Below are positions 35,672 to 44,154 of a stretch of DNA of 64,000 nt, in pieces. Source of the DNA: Xanthomonas maliensis. GTDB taxonomy: Bacteria; Pseudomonadota; Gammaproteobacteria; Xanthomonadales; Xanthomonadaceae. The position numbers were made by a program, and so were the translations under genes. Location: positions 1-64,000 of the forward strand of contig NZ_NSET01000006.1 of the NCBI RefSeq assembly GCF_009192945.1, in the 5' to 3' direction. The first letter of the stretch is position 1; each line of letters begins with the position of its first letter. Under the pieces are notes generated by a model. It was given only the letters and a program-made list of their open reading frames with translations. It did not search any database and was not told the DNA's origin.

Positions 35672-38125
35672 TCAGTCCTCCACCGTCGCTGCCGGCTCGG
35701 CGATGCGCAGCGGTTGATACTCCTGCCGGCGCGCGCCGGCGATCCGTGCTGCCCACGGGTCCTGCAAGCCCTCCAGCGCATACAGCAGGCGCTCGTAGAG
35801 TGCGCGCCGATTGGCGCCATCCTCGACCACCTGCGCACGGATGTAGTCCATGCCCACCCGCGCGATGTAATGCACGGTGCGATCCAGGTAATACGCCTGT
35901 TCGCGGTAGAGCTGCAGGAAGGCGCCGGTGTACTCGCGCACCTCCTCGGCGGTCGCCACCTTGACCAGGAAGCGCGCGACCTCGGTCTTGATGCCGCCAT
36001 TGCCGCCGATGTGGAGTTCCCAACCGGAATCGACCGCGATGATGCCCACGTCCTTGATGCCGGACTCGGCGCAGTTGCGCGGGCAGCCGGACACCGCCAG
36101 CTTGACCTTGTGCGGGCTCCACATATTGGCCAGCATGGTTTCCAGGTCGATCCCCATCTGCGTGCTGTTCTGGGTACCGAACCGACAGAACTCGCTGCCA
36201 ACGCAGGTCTTCACCGTGCGGATCGACTTGCCGTAGGCGTGCCCGGACGGCATGCCCAGGTCACGCCAGACGTCGACCAGATCCTCTTTCTTGACCCCGA
36301 GCAGATCGATGCGCTGGCCACCGGTGACCTTGACCATCGGCACAGCGTACTTGTCGGCGACATCGGCGATGCGGCGCAACTCACCGGCATTGGTGACGCC
36401 CCCCTTCATCTGCGGGATCACCGAGAAGGTGCCGTCCTTCTGGATATTGGCGTGCGCCCGTTCGTTGATGAAGCGCGATTGCGGGTCGTCGATGGCCTCG
36501 TGCGGCCAGGTCGACAGCATGTAGTAATTGATCGCCGGCCGGCAGGTGGCGCAGCCATTGGGCGTACGCCATTCCATGAAGGCATAGGCCTGCGCGTGGT
36601 TCAGCAGCTTGTGCTCGCGGATCGCACGGCGCACTTCGCCATGGCTCAGGTCGGTGCACCCGCATACCGCCTTGGTCTTGGGCGTTTCCTGGAAGTTGGA
36701 GCCCAGGCAGTTCATCAGGATCTGCTCCACCAAGCCGGTGCACGAACCGCAGGAACTGGCCGCCTTGGTTTGCTTTTTCACTTCGTCGACGGTGAACAGG
36801 CCTTGCTCGCTGATCGCCTTGACGATCGTGCCCTTGCACACACCATTGCAGCCGCACACTTCGTCGCTGTCGGACATCGCGCTGGCGCGATCCTGACCGG
36901 CGGTACCGGCATCGCCAAGCGCGCTCTCGCCGAAGATCAGCTGGTCGCGCTGGTCCTGGATCGGCATGCCGTCCTTGAGCAGCTTGAAGTACCAGCCGCC
37001 GTCGCTGGTGTCGCCGTACAGGCAGGCCCCGACCAGCACGTCGTCGCGGATCACCAACTTTTTATAGATGCCGCCGGCCGGGTCGGACAACACGATTTCC
37101 TCGCAACCATCGCCGCCCATGAACTCGCCGGCCGAGAACAGGTCGATGCCGGTGACCTTGAGCTTGGTCGACGCCACCGAACCCCGATAGATGCCGATCC
37201 CGAACTGCGCTAGATGATTCGCGCAGACCTTGGCCTGTTCGAACAGCGGTGCCACCAGTCCATAGGCGATACCGCGGTGGTTGGCGCACTCGCCCACTGC
37301 ATAGACGCGCGGATCGAAACTTTGCAGGCTGTCGTTGACGACGATGCCGCGCGAACAATGGATGCCGGCCTCTTCGGCCAACCGGGTGTTCGGACGAATG
37401 CCGGCCGCCATCACCACCAGGTCGGCCGGGATCTCGCTGCCATCGGCAAAGCGCACCCCGACCACCTCGCCCTGCGCATTGCCCAGCAGCGCACTGGTAC
37501 TGGTATTGAGGCGGAACTCCAGCCCGCGTGCGCGTAGCGCCTGTTGCAACAGACCGCCGGCCACCGGATCGAGCTGGCGCTCCAGCAGCCAGCCGGCCAG
37601 GTGCACCACCGTCACCTCCATCCCGCGCAGCTTCAGGCCGTTGGCTGCTTCCAGTCCCAGCAGACCGCCACCGATCACCACCGCATGCCGCTTGCTGCGC
37701 GCGGTGTCGATCATGGTGCGGGTGTCCTGGATATCGCGATAGCCGATCACGCCGGTGAGCGTGTTGCCAGGGATCGGCAGCACGAACGGCAGTGAACCGG
37801 TCGCGATCAACAGCCGGTCGTACTCGGCCTCGGTGCCGTCGGCGGCGATCACCCGGCGGCGGACGCGATCGATGCGCGTGACCTCCGTGTTCAGATGCAG
37901 CTCGATGCCGTTGTCGCGATACCACTGCAACGGGTTCAGCACGATGTCGTCGAAGGCCTGTTCGCCGGCCAACACCGGCGACAGCAGGATGCGGTTGTAG
38001 TTGGGATGCGGCTCGGCTCCGAACACGGTGATGCGGTACAGGCCGGGCATCAGCTTGAGCAGTTCTTCCACCGTGCGGATGCCGGCCATGCCATTGCCGA
38101 TGACGACGAGTCTGGGTTGCTTCAT
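35672..38125 (-). CDS. nirB: NADH-dependent nitrite reductase large subunit
   Basis: 817 residues from the ATG at 38125; an ATG at 38146 (7 residues more) is possible but has no better ribosome-binding site. Domains: FAD/NAD-binding (VVIGNGMAGIRTVEEL near the start, VVIGGGLLGLEAANGL near 150), two BFD-like [2Fe-2S] modules with clustered Cys (CGCNGVC, SSCGSC, CGCTD, CATC), and a nitrite/sulfite-reductase domain with siroheme and 4Fe-4S ligands CVGSEFCRFG and SGCPRNCAESG. It makes the six-electron reduction of nitrite to ammonium. Second gene of the narK operon. Confidence 0.96.
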   Translation of the reverse strand: MKQPRLVVIGNGMAGIRTVEELLKLMPGLYRITVFGAEPHPNYNRILLSPVLAGEQAFDDIVLNPLQWYRDNGIELHLNTEVTRIDRVRRRVIAADGTEAEYDRLLIATGSLPFVLPIPGNTLTGVIGYRDIQDTRTMIDTARSKRHAVVIGGGLLGLEAANGLKLRGMEVTVVHLAGWLLERQLDPVAGGLLQQALRARGLEFRLNTSTSALLGNAQGEVVGVRFADGSEIPADLVVMAAGIRPNTRLAEEAGIHCSRGIVVNDSLQSFDPRVYAVGECANHRGIAYGLVAPLFEQAKVCANHLAQFGIGIYRGSVASTKLKVTGIDLFSAGEFMGGDGCEEIVLSDPAGGIYKKLVIRDDVLVGACLYGDTSDGGWYFKLLKDGMPIQDQRDQLIFGESALGDAGTAGQDRASAMSDSDEVCGCNGVCKGTIVKAISEQGLFTVDEVKKQTKAASSCGSCTGLVEQILMNCLGSNFQETPKTKAVCGCTDLSHGEVRRAIREHKLLNHAQAYAFMEWRTPNGCATCRPAINYYMLSTWPHEAIDDPQSRFINERAHANIQKDGTFSVIPQMKGGVTNAGELRRIADVADKYAVPMVKVTGGQRIDLLGVKKEDLVDVWRDLGMPSGHAYGKSIRTVKTCVGSEFCRFGTQNSTQMGIDLETMLANMWSPHKVKLAVSGCPRNCAESGIKDVGIIAVDSGWELHIGGNGGIKTEVARFLVKVATAEEVREYTGAFLQLYREQAYYLDRTVHYIARVGMDYIRAQVVEDGANRRALYERLLYALEGLQDPWAARIAGARRQEYQPLRIAEPAATVED

Positions 38126-38148
38126 TGCCTGGAGTCCTGTCGACATGG

Positions 38149-39357
38149 TCAAAGGCGTGCCGCGCCGGCGGTGGTCCATTGGCTGCGCCATTGCGCTTTG
38201 ACGCCGGCCAGCAAGGCCCAGCCGCCCAGCGCGCAGCCGGCGAACAGCCACATGCCCAGCGCGTAGCTGCCGGTGTGCTGTTTGAGCACGCCCAATCCCG
38301 CCGCCAGCGCAAAGCCGCCGATACCGCCGGCCATGCCGATCAAGCCGGTCATCACGCCGATGTCCTGACCGAAGCGTTGCGGCACCAACTGGAATACCGC
38401 ACCGTTACCGGCGCCCAAGCACAGCAGCGTCAGCACGAACAGCGCGAGCGTCACCGCGGCACCGCCCACGCCGATGCCGGCGGTGGCGACCAGCCCGGCC
38501 ACCAGCAGATAGACCGTCAGCAAGGCACGGGTGCCACCGACGCGATCGGCGATGCCTCCGCCCAGGGGCCGCATCACCGAACCGGCCAGCACGCAGGCCG
38601 CCGTCGCCCAGCCGGCGGTGCGCGCGTCGAAACCGAACTGATCGTGGAAATAGCCGGGCAGCGCGCTGGCAAAGCCGGAGAAGCCACCGAAGGTCACCGC
38701 GTAGAAGAACATGAAGCGCCAGGCATCGCGGTTGCCGACCAGCACGCGCAGGTAGTCGCTCCAGCGTTTGCGCATGACGACGCCTGGTGCCTCGCGCGCG
38801 GCCAGCACGAACACCAGCAGCGTCAGCAGCAGCGGGACGCAGGCCAGGCCGAACACGTTGCGATAGCCGAACGCGGCTGCCAGTAGCGGCGCGAACAGCG
38901 CTGCCAGCACCGTCCCGGAGTTGCCGGCGCCGGCGATGCCCATCGCCGTGCCCTGATGCTCGGGCGGATACCAGCGCGAGGCCAAGGGCAGCGCCACCGC
39001 GAACGAGGCGCCGGCAATGCCCAGCAAGATGCCCAGCAACAGCACCTGGCCGAAGCTGTGCACGCCCAATTGCCAGGCGCCGAACAAGGAGGCGATCACC
39101 GCCAATTGCGCCAGCACACCGGCTCGCTTGCCGCCGATGCGATCGGCCAGCATGCCCAGCACCAGCCGCAGCAGCGCGCCGCACAGGATCGGCACCGCCA
39201 CCATCAAGGCCCGCTGCTGGGTATCCAGCCGCAGCGCTTCGGCGATCGGCACCTGCAAGGGACCCAGCAGGTACCAGACCATGAAACTCAGGTCGAAGTA
39301 GAGGAAGGATGCGAACAAGGTGGGCGTGTGCCCGGATCGCCAGAACGAACGCTGCAT
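38149..39357 (-). CDS. narK: nitrate/nitrite MFS transporter (NNP family)
   Basis: 402 residues, twelve predicted membrane helices. The ATG at 39357 has GGAGAG upstream. NNP-family signatures include FDLSFMVWYLLGPL in TM1, the Gly-rich nitrate signature GAGNSGTVLAALF (TM5) and GAGNGAVFQLVPQRF (TM11), plus the MFS loop LADRIGGKRAG. It imports nitrate or exchanges nitrite. It is the first gene of the assimilation operon and lies behind a 140-nt leader with a strong terminator. Names narK, nasK and nrtP are all used for such genes. Confidence 0.93.
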   Translation of the reverse strand: MQRSFWRSGHTPTLFASFLYFDLSFMVWYLLGPLQVPIAEALRLDTQQRALMVAVPILCGALLRLVLGMLADRIGGKRAGVLAQLAVIASLFGAWQLGVHSFGQVLLLGILLGIAGASFAVALPLASRWYPPEHQGTAMGIAGAGNSGTVLAALFAPLLAAAFGYRNVFGLACVPLLLTLLVFVLAAREAPGVVMRKRWSDYLRVLVGNRDAWRFMFFYAVTFGGFSGFASALPGYFHDQFGFDARTAGWATAACVLAGSVMRPLGGGIADRVGGTRALLTVYLLVAGLVATAGIGVGGAAVTLALFVLTLLCLGAGNGAVFQLVPQRFGQDIGVMTGLIGMAGGIGGFALAAGLGVLKQHTGSYALGMWLFAGCALGGWALLAGVKAQWRSQWTTAGAARL

Positions 39358-39382
39358 GCGTACCTCTCCGAATGCGATGGCC

Positions 39383-39422
39383 AAAAAAAAGGCGCCCCTC
39401 CGGAAGAATCCGGAAGGACGCC
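39383..39422 (-). terminator. leader terminator (attenuator) upstream of narK
   Basis: On the minus strand a 13-bp stem (two wobble pairs, outer GGCG/CGCC, inner CCGG/CCGG) with loop ATTCTT is followed by eight U. It ends 25 nt before the narK start codon and inside the predicted transcript, so it would stop transcription unless antitermination occurs. NasT is the expected antiterminator. Confidence 0.88.
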
Positions 39423-39438
39423 GTTGTCCTGGATGCGC

Positions 39439-39458
39439 ACGACTCGCCATTGAGCCGC
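39439..39458 (-). promoter_or_regulatory. ANTAR-type hairpin 2 (hexaloop AAUGGC)
   Basis: On the minus strand a 7-bp stem (two wobble pairs) closes the six-base loop AATGGC, with A at position 1 and G at position 4. This is the rule for loops recognised by ANTAR proteins such as NasR and NasT. It lies 17 nt upstream of the leader terminator. Confidence 0.7.
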
Positions 39459-39476
39459 TGCATCGTCTAGCGGTGC

Positions 39477-39498
39477 GTGGGCACGCCGTTGCACCCAC
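39477..39498 (-). promoter_or_regulatory. ANTAR-type hairpin 1 (hexaloop AACGGC)
   Basis: On the minus strand an 8-bp stem GTGGGTGC / GTGCCCAC (two wobble pairs) closes loop AACGGC, again with A1 and G4. It begins about one base after the predicted sigma-54 transcription start. The linker to hairpin 2 is 18 nt, longer than in many ANTAR target RNAs. Confidence 0.68.
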
Positions 39499-39509
39499 CG
39501 GGAGTCTTA

Positions 39510-39525
39510 AGCAATCGGCATGCCA
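39510..39525 (-). promoter_or_regulatory. sigma-54 promoter of the narK operon
   Basis: On the minus strand TGGCATGCCGATTGCT matches the -24/-12 consensus TGGCAYR-N4-TTGCW, with GG and GC exactly spaced. The predicted start is about 39499, just before hairpin 1. It fits nitrogen-controlled transcription. Confidence 0.82.
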
Positions 39526-39656
39526 ACTTTCGGCCCGCCAAGCGAACGCACGAAAAATGGCGGGAAATCAGCGCTTTCCCGTGATGTGGCGACTGCATTG
39601 GCGGCGCGCCCCGCCGCCGTACACCCCAGTCGCATGCCCGGCTTTCGTGCAGCGAC

Positions 39657-39671
39657 GCACCAAAGCCGTGC
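39657..39671 (-). promoter_or_regulatory. probable NtrC binding site
   Basis: GCACGGCTTTGGTGC (minus strand) fits the NtrC palindrome GCAC-N7-GTGC, about 160 nt upstream of the predicted sigma-54 start, a normal enhancer distance. It overlaps the 5' side of the nasS stop region rather than coding core. Confidence 0.6.
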
Positions 39672-39686
39672 GTTGGCTCGGCGTAC

Positions 39687-40742
39687 TCAGGCCTGTGCCG
39701 GCGCCGCGCGTCGATCGCTGGTCGGCGCAGCGACCTCAGCGCGGGCAGCGGCGCGGCGATAGGCATCCAGTTGATGGATCTGCATCAGTCGCTCCGCGGC
39801 GGGCGGCTGCGTCAACCAGCCCCAACGTTGGAACTGGCCGAGAAACCATTCGCCATCCGACAACCAAGGCAGATTGACCGCCCCATCACGATGGAAGGCC
39901 AGCGCCGCGGCGTCGTCCGGCAATGCCGCGCCGGTGGCATCCAGGCAACGCACCAATGCTTCCGCCGGCACGCCGATGTGCTGCGGCTCGGCCAGCCACT
40001 GCGCGCATCGCACGCGATGGGCAACGTCGGCATCCAGCCACTGGCAGGCCGCCAGCACGCAGGCGGTCAGCCGCTCGGCCAGCTCCGGCTGCAAGGCGGC
40101 GAACTCGCGACGGCAGGCCAGCACTTTTTCCGGATGGCCGGGCCATAGCTCGCCACTGCGAATGACACGGCGACCGACTGCACGTGCCTGCGCCACCGCG
40201 GCCCAGGGCTCGCCCGAGCAATAGCCGTCGATCAGCCCGCTGGCCAGGGCGTCGGGCATCTGCGGCGGCGGAATGCTCAGTACATCGACCTCGCGCATCG
40301 GGTCGAGGCCATTGGCCGCCAACCAGTAGTACAGCCAGAGCGCATGCGTGCCGGTCGGGAAGGTCTGCGCGACCGCGGCACGTCGGCCGAGCGCCTGTAC
40401 CGCTTGCGGCAACGACTGGCCGGCGTCCAGCGCCTGCGCCAGGCCGGGGGCGAGCGTGATCGCCTGGCCATTGTGGTTGAGCGTCATCAACCAGGCCATC
40501 GAGCATTGCGGCCCGGCGATGCCCAGGTCGATGGCATAGACCAGGCTGGCGAGCAGATGCGCGGCATCGACCTCACCGGCCAGCAGGCGGTCGCGCACAC
40601 CGGCCCAGGCGGACTGCCGATGCAGTTGCAGCCGCAGCCCGTGCACCATGTCCAGGCCCAGCCGCTGCGCGGCCACCAACGGCGCGCAATCGATCAGCGG
40701 CATGTAGGCCACGCGCAACAACGGAAGATCGGTCGGACTCAT
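39687..40742 (-). CDS. nasS: nitrate sensor NasS (NrtA/CmpA-like, cytoplasmic)
   Basis: 351 residues. It resembles periplasmic nitrate-binding proteins (LRVAYMPLIDCAPLVAAQRLGL at the start, split after LIDC; HLLASLVYAIDLGI; TFPTGTHALWLYYWLA; IPPPQMPDALASGLIDGY; CSGEPWAAVAQ) but has no signal peptide and is not next to an ABC permease, as expected for NasS. NasS binds nitrate in the cytoplasm and otherwise holds NasT inactive. It is 4 nt downstream of nasT and lies directly upstream of the regulated narK operon, whose promoter region begins at its 3' end. Confidence 0.92.
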   Translation of the reverse strand: MSPTDLPLLRVAYMPLIDCAPLVAAQRLGLDMVHGLRLQLHRQSAWAGVRDRLLAGEVDAAHLLASLVYAIDLGIAGPQCSMAWLMTLNHNGQAITLAPGLAQALDAGQSLPQAVQALGRRAAVAQTFPTGTHALWLYYWLAANGLDPMREVDVLSIPPPQMPDALASGLIDGYCSGEPWAAVAQARAVGRRVIRSGELWPGHPEKVLACRREFAALQPELAERLTACVLAACQWLDADVAHRVRCAQWLAEPQHIGVPAEALVRCLDATGAALPDDAAALAFHRDGAVNLPWLSDGEWFLGQFQRWGWLTQPPAAERLMQIHQLDAYRRAAARAEVAAPTSDRRAAPAQA

Positions 40743-40746
40743 GTGC

Positions 40747-41319
40747 TCATCCCAACAGGTCGGCCATGGCGAGGATGCGGCGCGCCACTTCGGCCAGCTT
40801 GACGCCCTGCTTCATCGCCTGCTGCCGCAGTACGGCGTATGCATCGGCCTCGCTGAGGCTGCGTTTTTCCATCAGCACGCCCTTGGCGCGGTCGATCTGC
40901 TTGCGGTCCTGCAAGGCTTGCTGCACCTCGTCCAAGCGCTTGCGCATGCTGCTTTCCTGCGCAAAGCGCGCCAGCGCCACCTGCACGATCGGCGCCAGCC
41001 GCGCCGGCGCCAGCCCATCGACCACGTAGGCGGTGACGCCGGCACCGACCGCTGCATGGATCAGCGCATCGTCGCCATCGCCGGAGAACATCACCACCGG
41101 CCGCGGCGCATGCGTGTGCAGCATCGACAGCTGCTCCAGGGTGTCGCGCGAGGGCGAATCGACATCGATCACCACCACGTCCGGCTGTTGCTGCTGCACT
41201 GCGTGCAGCAAGGCCCCGACCGAGGCAACGTCGTCCAGCACCGTATAGCCCGCCTGCACGAGCGCCTGGCGCAGTTCGCCGATCGGCTTTTCGGTATCGT
41301 TGACCAGCAGGACACGCAT
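40747..41319 (-). CDS. nasT: ANTAR-domain transcription antiterminator NasT
   Basis: 190 residues from the ATG at 41319. An N-terminal pseudo-receiver (about 1-115) keeps Asp52 in VVVIDVD, but the position of the conserved receiver Lys is Asp (AYVVDGL, residue 101). A coiled linker leads to the ANTAR domain (about 128-185: DRAKGVLMEKRSLSEADAY and EVARRILAMADLL). ANTAR domains bind paired hexaloop hairpins and prevent terminator formation; such a structure is present in the narK leader. When nitrate binds NasS, NasT is released. First gene of nasT-nasS. Confidence 0.93.
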   Translation of the reverse strand: MRVLLVNDTEKPIGELRQALVQAGYTVLDDVASVGALLHAVQQQQPDVVVIDVDSPSRDTLEQLSMLHTHAPRPVVMFSGDGDDALIHAAVGAGVTAYVVDGLAPARLAPIVQVALARFAQESSMRKRLDEVQQALQDRKQIDRAKGVLMEKRSLSEADAYAVLRQQAMKQGVKLAEVARRILAMADLLG

Positions 41320-41356
41320 GGCGGTAGCGGGCATGGACGTGACCGGATGTTGCCAT

Positions 41357-41374
41357 GCACCATGCCACTGGTGC
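41357..41374. promoter_or_regulatory. inverted repeat in the nasT / siroheme-synthase divergent region
   Basis: Perfect GCACCA / TGGTGC arms with a 6-nt spacer in the 79-nt gap between two divergent genes. The arms equal NtrC half-sites, but the spacer is 6 instead of 3, so NtrC binding is doubtful; another dimeric regulator is possible. Confidence 0.4.
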
Positions 41375-41398
41375 GAGTCGCCGTCCTGGAGAGAATCG

Positions 41399-42376
41399 AT
41401 GCCGCTGTTCCCCCTGTTCGCCAACCTGCAGGACCGCGCGGTCCTGGTGATCGGCGGTGGCGAGGTCGCCACCCGCAAGGTGCTCGCCTTGCTGAAGGCC
41501 GGCGCGCAGGTGCGCGTGCATGCGCACGCGCTGGCGCCGGAGCTGGAGGGTTTGCGCATGCAGGGTCGGTTGACCACGCTCGACGGCCGGTTCGATCCGT
41601 CCTGGATCGACGGCGTGTGGCTGGTGGTGGCCGCCACCGACGACGGCGCGCTCAATCGTGAGGTTGCAGCCGCGGCCGGCGCACGCCAGCGCCTGGTCAA
41701 TGTGGTCGATGACGCCGAACTGTCCACCTATCAGGTGCCGGCCATCGTCGACCGCGATCCGCTGGTGATCGCGATTTCCTCGGCCGGCGCGGCGCCGATG
41801 CTGGCGCGCCGGCTGCGCGAACGGCTGGAGCGCGAGCTGCATGCCTCGGTCGGTGCGCTGGCGGCCCTGTTCGCCCAGCACCGCGAACGGATTCGCGAGC
41901 AGTTGCCGGACATGAACCGGCGTCGGCGCTGGTTCGATCAGGTGATCGACGGCCAGGTGCCGCGCTTGCTGCAGGCCGGCGACACCGCCGCCGCCGAGGC
42001 CGCCTTCGCCGCCGCATTGGACGCGGTGGACAACGTGCCTGCGCGCGGTAGCGTGCAATGGGTGGGTGCCGGGCCGGGCGATCCGGGCCTGCTCACGCTC
42101 GATGCGCTGCGCGCCTTGAACCTCGCCGACGTGTTGCTGCTGGCCGCCGACGTGCCGGCGATGGTCGTGGAACTGGCGCGCCGCGATGCCCATCGGCAAG
42201 CGTGGCCGCAGACAGAACGCGAGCAGCAGACCGTGGTGTTGGACCTGGTCGGCGCCGGGCTGCATGTGGTGGTCCTGCAACTGGGCAGCGGCGATGCGAT
42301 CCCGCCGACGCTGGAAGCCGCCTTGCACGCGCAGGGCGTCGTGTCCGTGCGCGTTCCGGGATTGCCGCGGCAGTAA
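41399..42376 (+). CDS. cysG: siroheme synthase: precorrin-2 dehydrogenase/ferrochelatase with truncated methyltransferase half
   Basis: 325 residues from the ATG at 41399 (GGAGAG upstream). Residues 1-150 form the NAD-binding dehydrogenase/ferrochelatase domain (VIGGGEVATRK near 17-27, VAATDDGALNREV, LVNVVDDAELSTYQVPA split around DDAEL, AISSAGAAPMLAR). A helical dimerisation region follows (to about 210). From about 218 it starts like a SUMT domain (VGAGPGDPGLLTLDALRALNLADVLL split at LLTL) but stops after about 105 residues, and the expected KGGD motif reads GSGDA. Normal CysG is about 460 residues. It should convert precorrin-2 to siroheme; methylation is left to the cobA product. Confidence 0.88.
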   Translation: MPLFPLFANLQDRAVLVIGGGEVATRKVLALLKAGAQVRVHAHALAPELEGLRMQGRLTTLDGRFDPSWIDGVWLVVAATDDGALNREVAAAAGARQRLVNVVDDAELSTYQVPAIVDRDPLVIAISSAGAAPMLARRLRERLERELHASVGALAALFAQHRERIREQLPDMNRRRRWFDQVIDGQVPRLLQAGDTAAAEAAFAAALDAVDNVPARGSVQWVGAGPGDPGLLTLDALRALNLADVLLLAADVPAMVVELARRDAHRQAWPQTEREQQTVVLDLVGAGLHVVVLQLGSGDAIPPTLEAALHAQGVVSVRVPGLPRQ

Positions 42377-42720
42377 GTCCTGGTATCGCTCGGCGCGTCG
42401 CTCGGCGCGATGCGGCAGCGTAGCGACTCACCGCTCGCTCCACGTTCGGCGGGCTGGCAGCCGTGTGTCCGGCATGCCGATCGTGGCGAGATTCTGCGTA
42501 CGGCTTCGATGCACTGCGGCACTGCGCAGCAGCGGCCAATGGCGACCGACGGCCGCAGATGCGCGCGCGCCATGCCTTGCCTCCGTGCATGCAGTGGCCC
42601 ATGCAGCGCCTATCCGCGCATGACCGATTTCGCCCCCTGCCCGACCGAAAACGTCCCCAACACAGCGAACCGATCCGCCTACAGTCGAGCGCGTCATTCG
42701 GATCGGACATCGCCACGCCC
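42377..42720. other. intergenic region, nothing recognised
   Basis: 344 nt between the siroheme-synthase stop and the monooxygenase ATG. There is a short direct repeat GCTCGGCGCG near 42389, but no terminator hairpin, promoter or supported open frame was found. Confidence 0.45.
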
Positions 42721-44154
42721 ATGCATACCCTCTCGCCGTCCCAGGCGTCTCCGCTGGATCGCTCCGATGCGGTCTGCATCATCGGCGCCGGCCCGGGCGG
42801 GCTCAGCGCGGCACGTGCACTCAAGGCCCAGGGACTGGACTACGACCAGTTCGAACGCCACTGCGATCTGGGTGGGCTATGGGACGTCAGCAATCCTGGC
42901 TCGCCAATCTACGACTCCACCCATTTCATCTCGTCGCGCGATCTGTCGGCGTTTATCGGCCATCCGATGCCGCGCCACTATCCCGACTACCCGTCGCATC
43001 GGCAGATCCTGGACTACCTGCGCAGCTTCGCCGAGACCTTCGGTCTGCGCGAGAAGATCCAGTTCCACACCGCCGTGCTGCGCATCGACAAACAGGTGGA
43101 CGGGCGCTGGCAGGTGGCGTTGGCCGACGGCTCGCAGCGCATCTATGCAGCGGTGATCTGCGCCTCGGGCGTCAACTGGGATCCCAGCATGCCGCAACTG
43201 CAAGGCCACTTCGATGGCGACATACGCCACTCGGTCAGCTTCCGCCACGGCGACGAGTTCCGCGGCAAGCGTGTGCTCGTGCTGGGTGCGGGCAACTCCG
43301 GCGCGGACATCGCCTGCGAGGCGGCCAGCCACGCGCAGCGCGCCTTCCTCAGCGTGCGCCGCGGCTATCACTTCATCCCCAAGCACCTGATGGGAATCCC
43401 GGTCGACCAGATCGCCGAAACCGGCCCGCACCTCCCCTTGTGGCTGGCGCGCCCGATCTTCTCGGCGTTGCTGCGCCTGGTCAACGGCGATCTGACCAAG
43501 CTGGGGTTGCCCAAGCCCGACCACCGCCTGTTCGAGAGTCACCCGCTGCTCAACGCCCAGCTGTTGCACCATCTCCAGCACGGCAACATCGCCGTCAAGC
43601 CCGACATCGAGCGACTGGACGGCAGCCACGTCGTCTTCAAGGACGGCAGCCGCGAGCAGGTCGACCTGCTGCTCTGCGCCACCGGTTACCGCTGGAGCTG
43701 CCCGTATGCCAGCGACTATTTCGTCTGGAATGGCGGGCGCCCGCAGATGTACCTGTCGATGTTCAACCGCACGCATCGCAACCTGTTCGGGATCGGCTAT
43801 CTGGAAACCAATTCCAGCGCGTACAAGCTGTTCGACACCCAGGCCCATATGATCGCGTCCTACCTGACCGCACAACGCCGCGATCCGGACAGCGCACGCC
43901 GGTTCGATGGATTGATCGCAGACGATACGCCGGACCTGTCCGGCGGCATTCGCTTCGTGGCGTCGCAGCGCCACGCGGTCTACATCGAGGCGCATGCATT
44001 CAAGCGTTATCTGCAACGGCTGCGTCGGCGCATGGGCTGGGGCGCACTGGACGAACACATGTACGACGGGCTCAAGCTCGACACCGGTCGCGATCGGCGC
44101 ATGGGCACTGCCGCCACCGCACAGCTGGCCGACAGCGAGGTCGCCCATGGCTAA
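42721..44154 (+). CDS. flavin-containing monooxygenase
   Basis: 477 residues from the ATG at 42721. FAD-binding IIGAGPGGLSAARAL (22-27 core), second nucleotide-binding VLGAGNSGADIA (about 189-194, NADPH), and between them the class-B monooxygenase fingerprint F-x-G-x-x-x-H-x-x-x-F (FDGDIRHSVSF). The C-terminal CATGY motif (LLCATGYRW) completes the FMO set. It should oxygenate N- or S-containing or carbonyl substrates. It overlaps the following SDR gene by 8 nt, forming an operon that converges with an AraC-type regulator, a layout reminiscent of mycobacterial mymA/virS. Confidence 0.9.
   Translation: MHTLSPSQASPLDRSDAVCIIGAGPGGLSAARALKAQGLDYDQFERHCDLGGLWDVSNPGSPIYDSTHFISSRDLSAFIGHPMPRHYPDYPSHRQILDYLRSFAETFGLREKIQFHTAVLRIDKQVDGRWQVALADGSQRIYAAVICASGVNWDPSMPQLQGHFDGDIRHSVSFRHGDEFRGKRVLVLGAGNSGADIACEAASHAQRAFLSVRRGYHFIPKHLMGIPVDQIAETGPHLPLWLARPIFSALLRLVNGDLTKLGLPKPDHRLFESHPLLNAQLLHHLQHGNIAVKPDIERLDGSHVVFKDGSREQVDLLLCATGYRWSCPYASDYFVWNGGRPQMYLSMFNRTHRNLFGIGYLETNSSAYKLFDTQAHMIASYLTAQRRDPDSARRFDGLIADDTPDLSGGIRFVASQRHAVYIEAHAFKRYLQRLRRRMGWGALDEHMYDGLKLDTGRDRRMGTAATAQLADSEVAHG

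Noticed and set aside
41330-41398. Possible second sigma-54 promoter upstream of nasT
   Set aside because: The GG and GC elements are wrongly spaced or carry GG in place of GC, so the match fails at an essential position.
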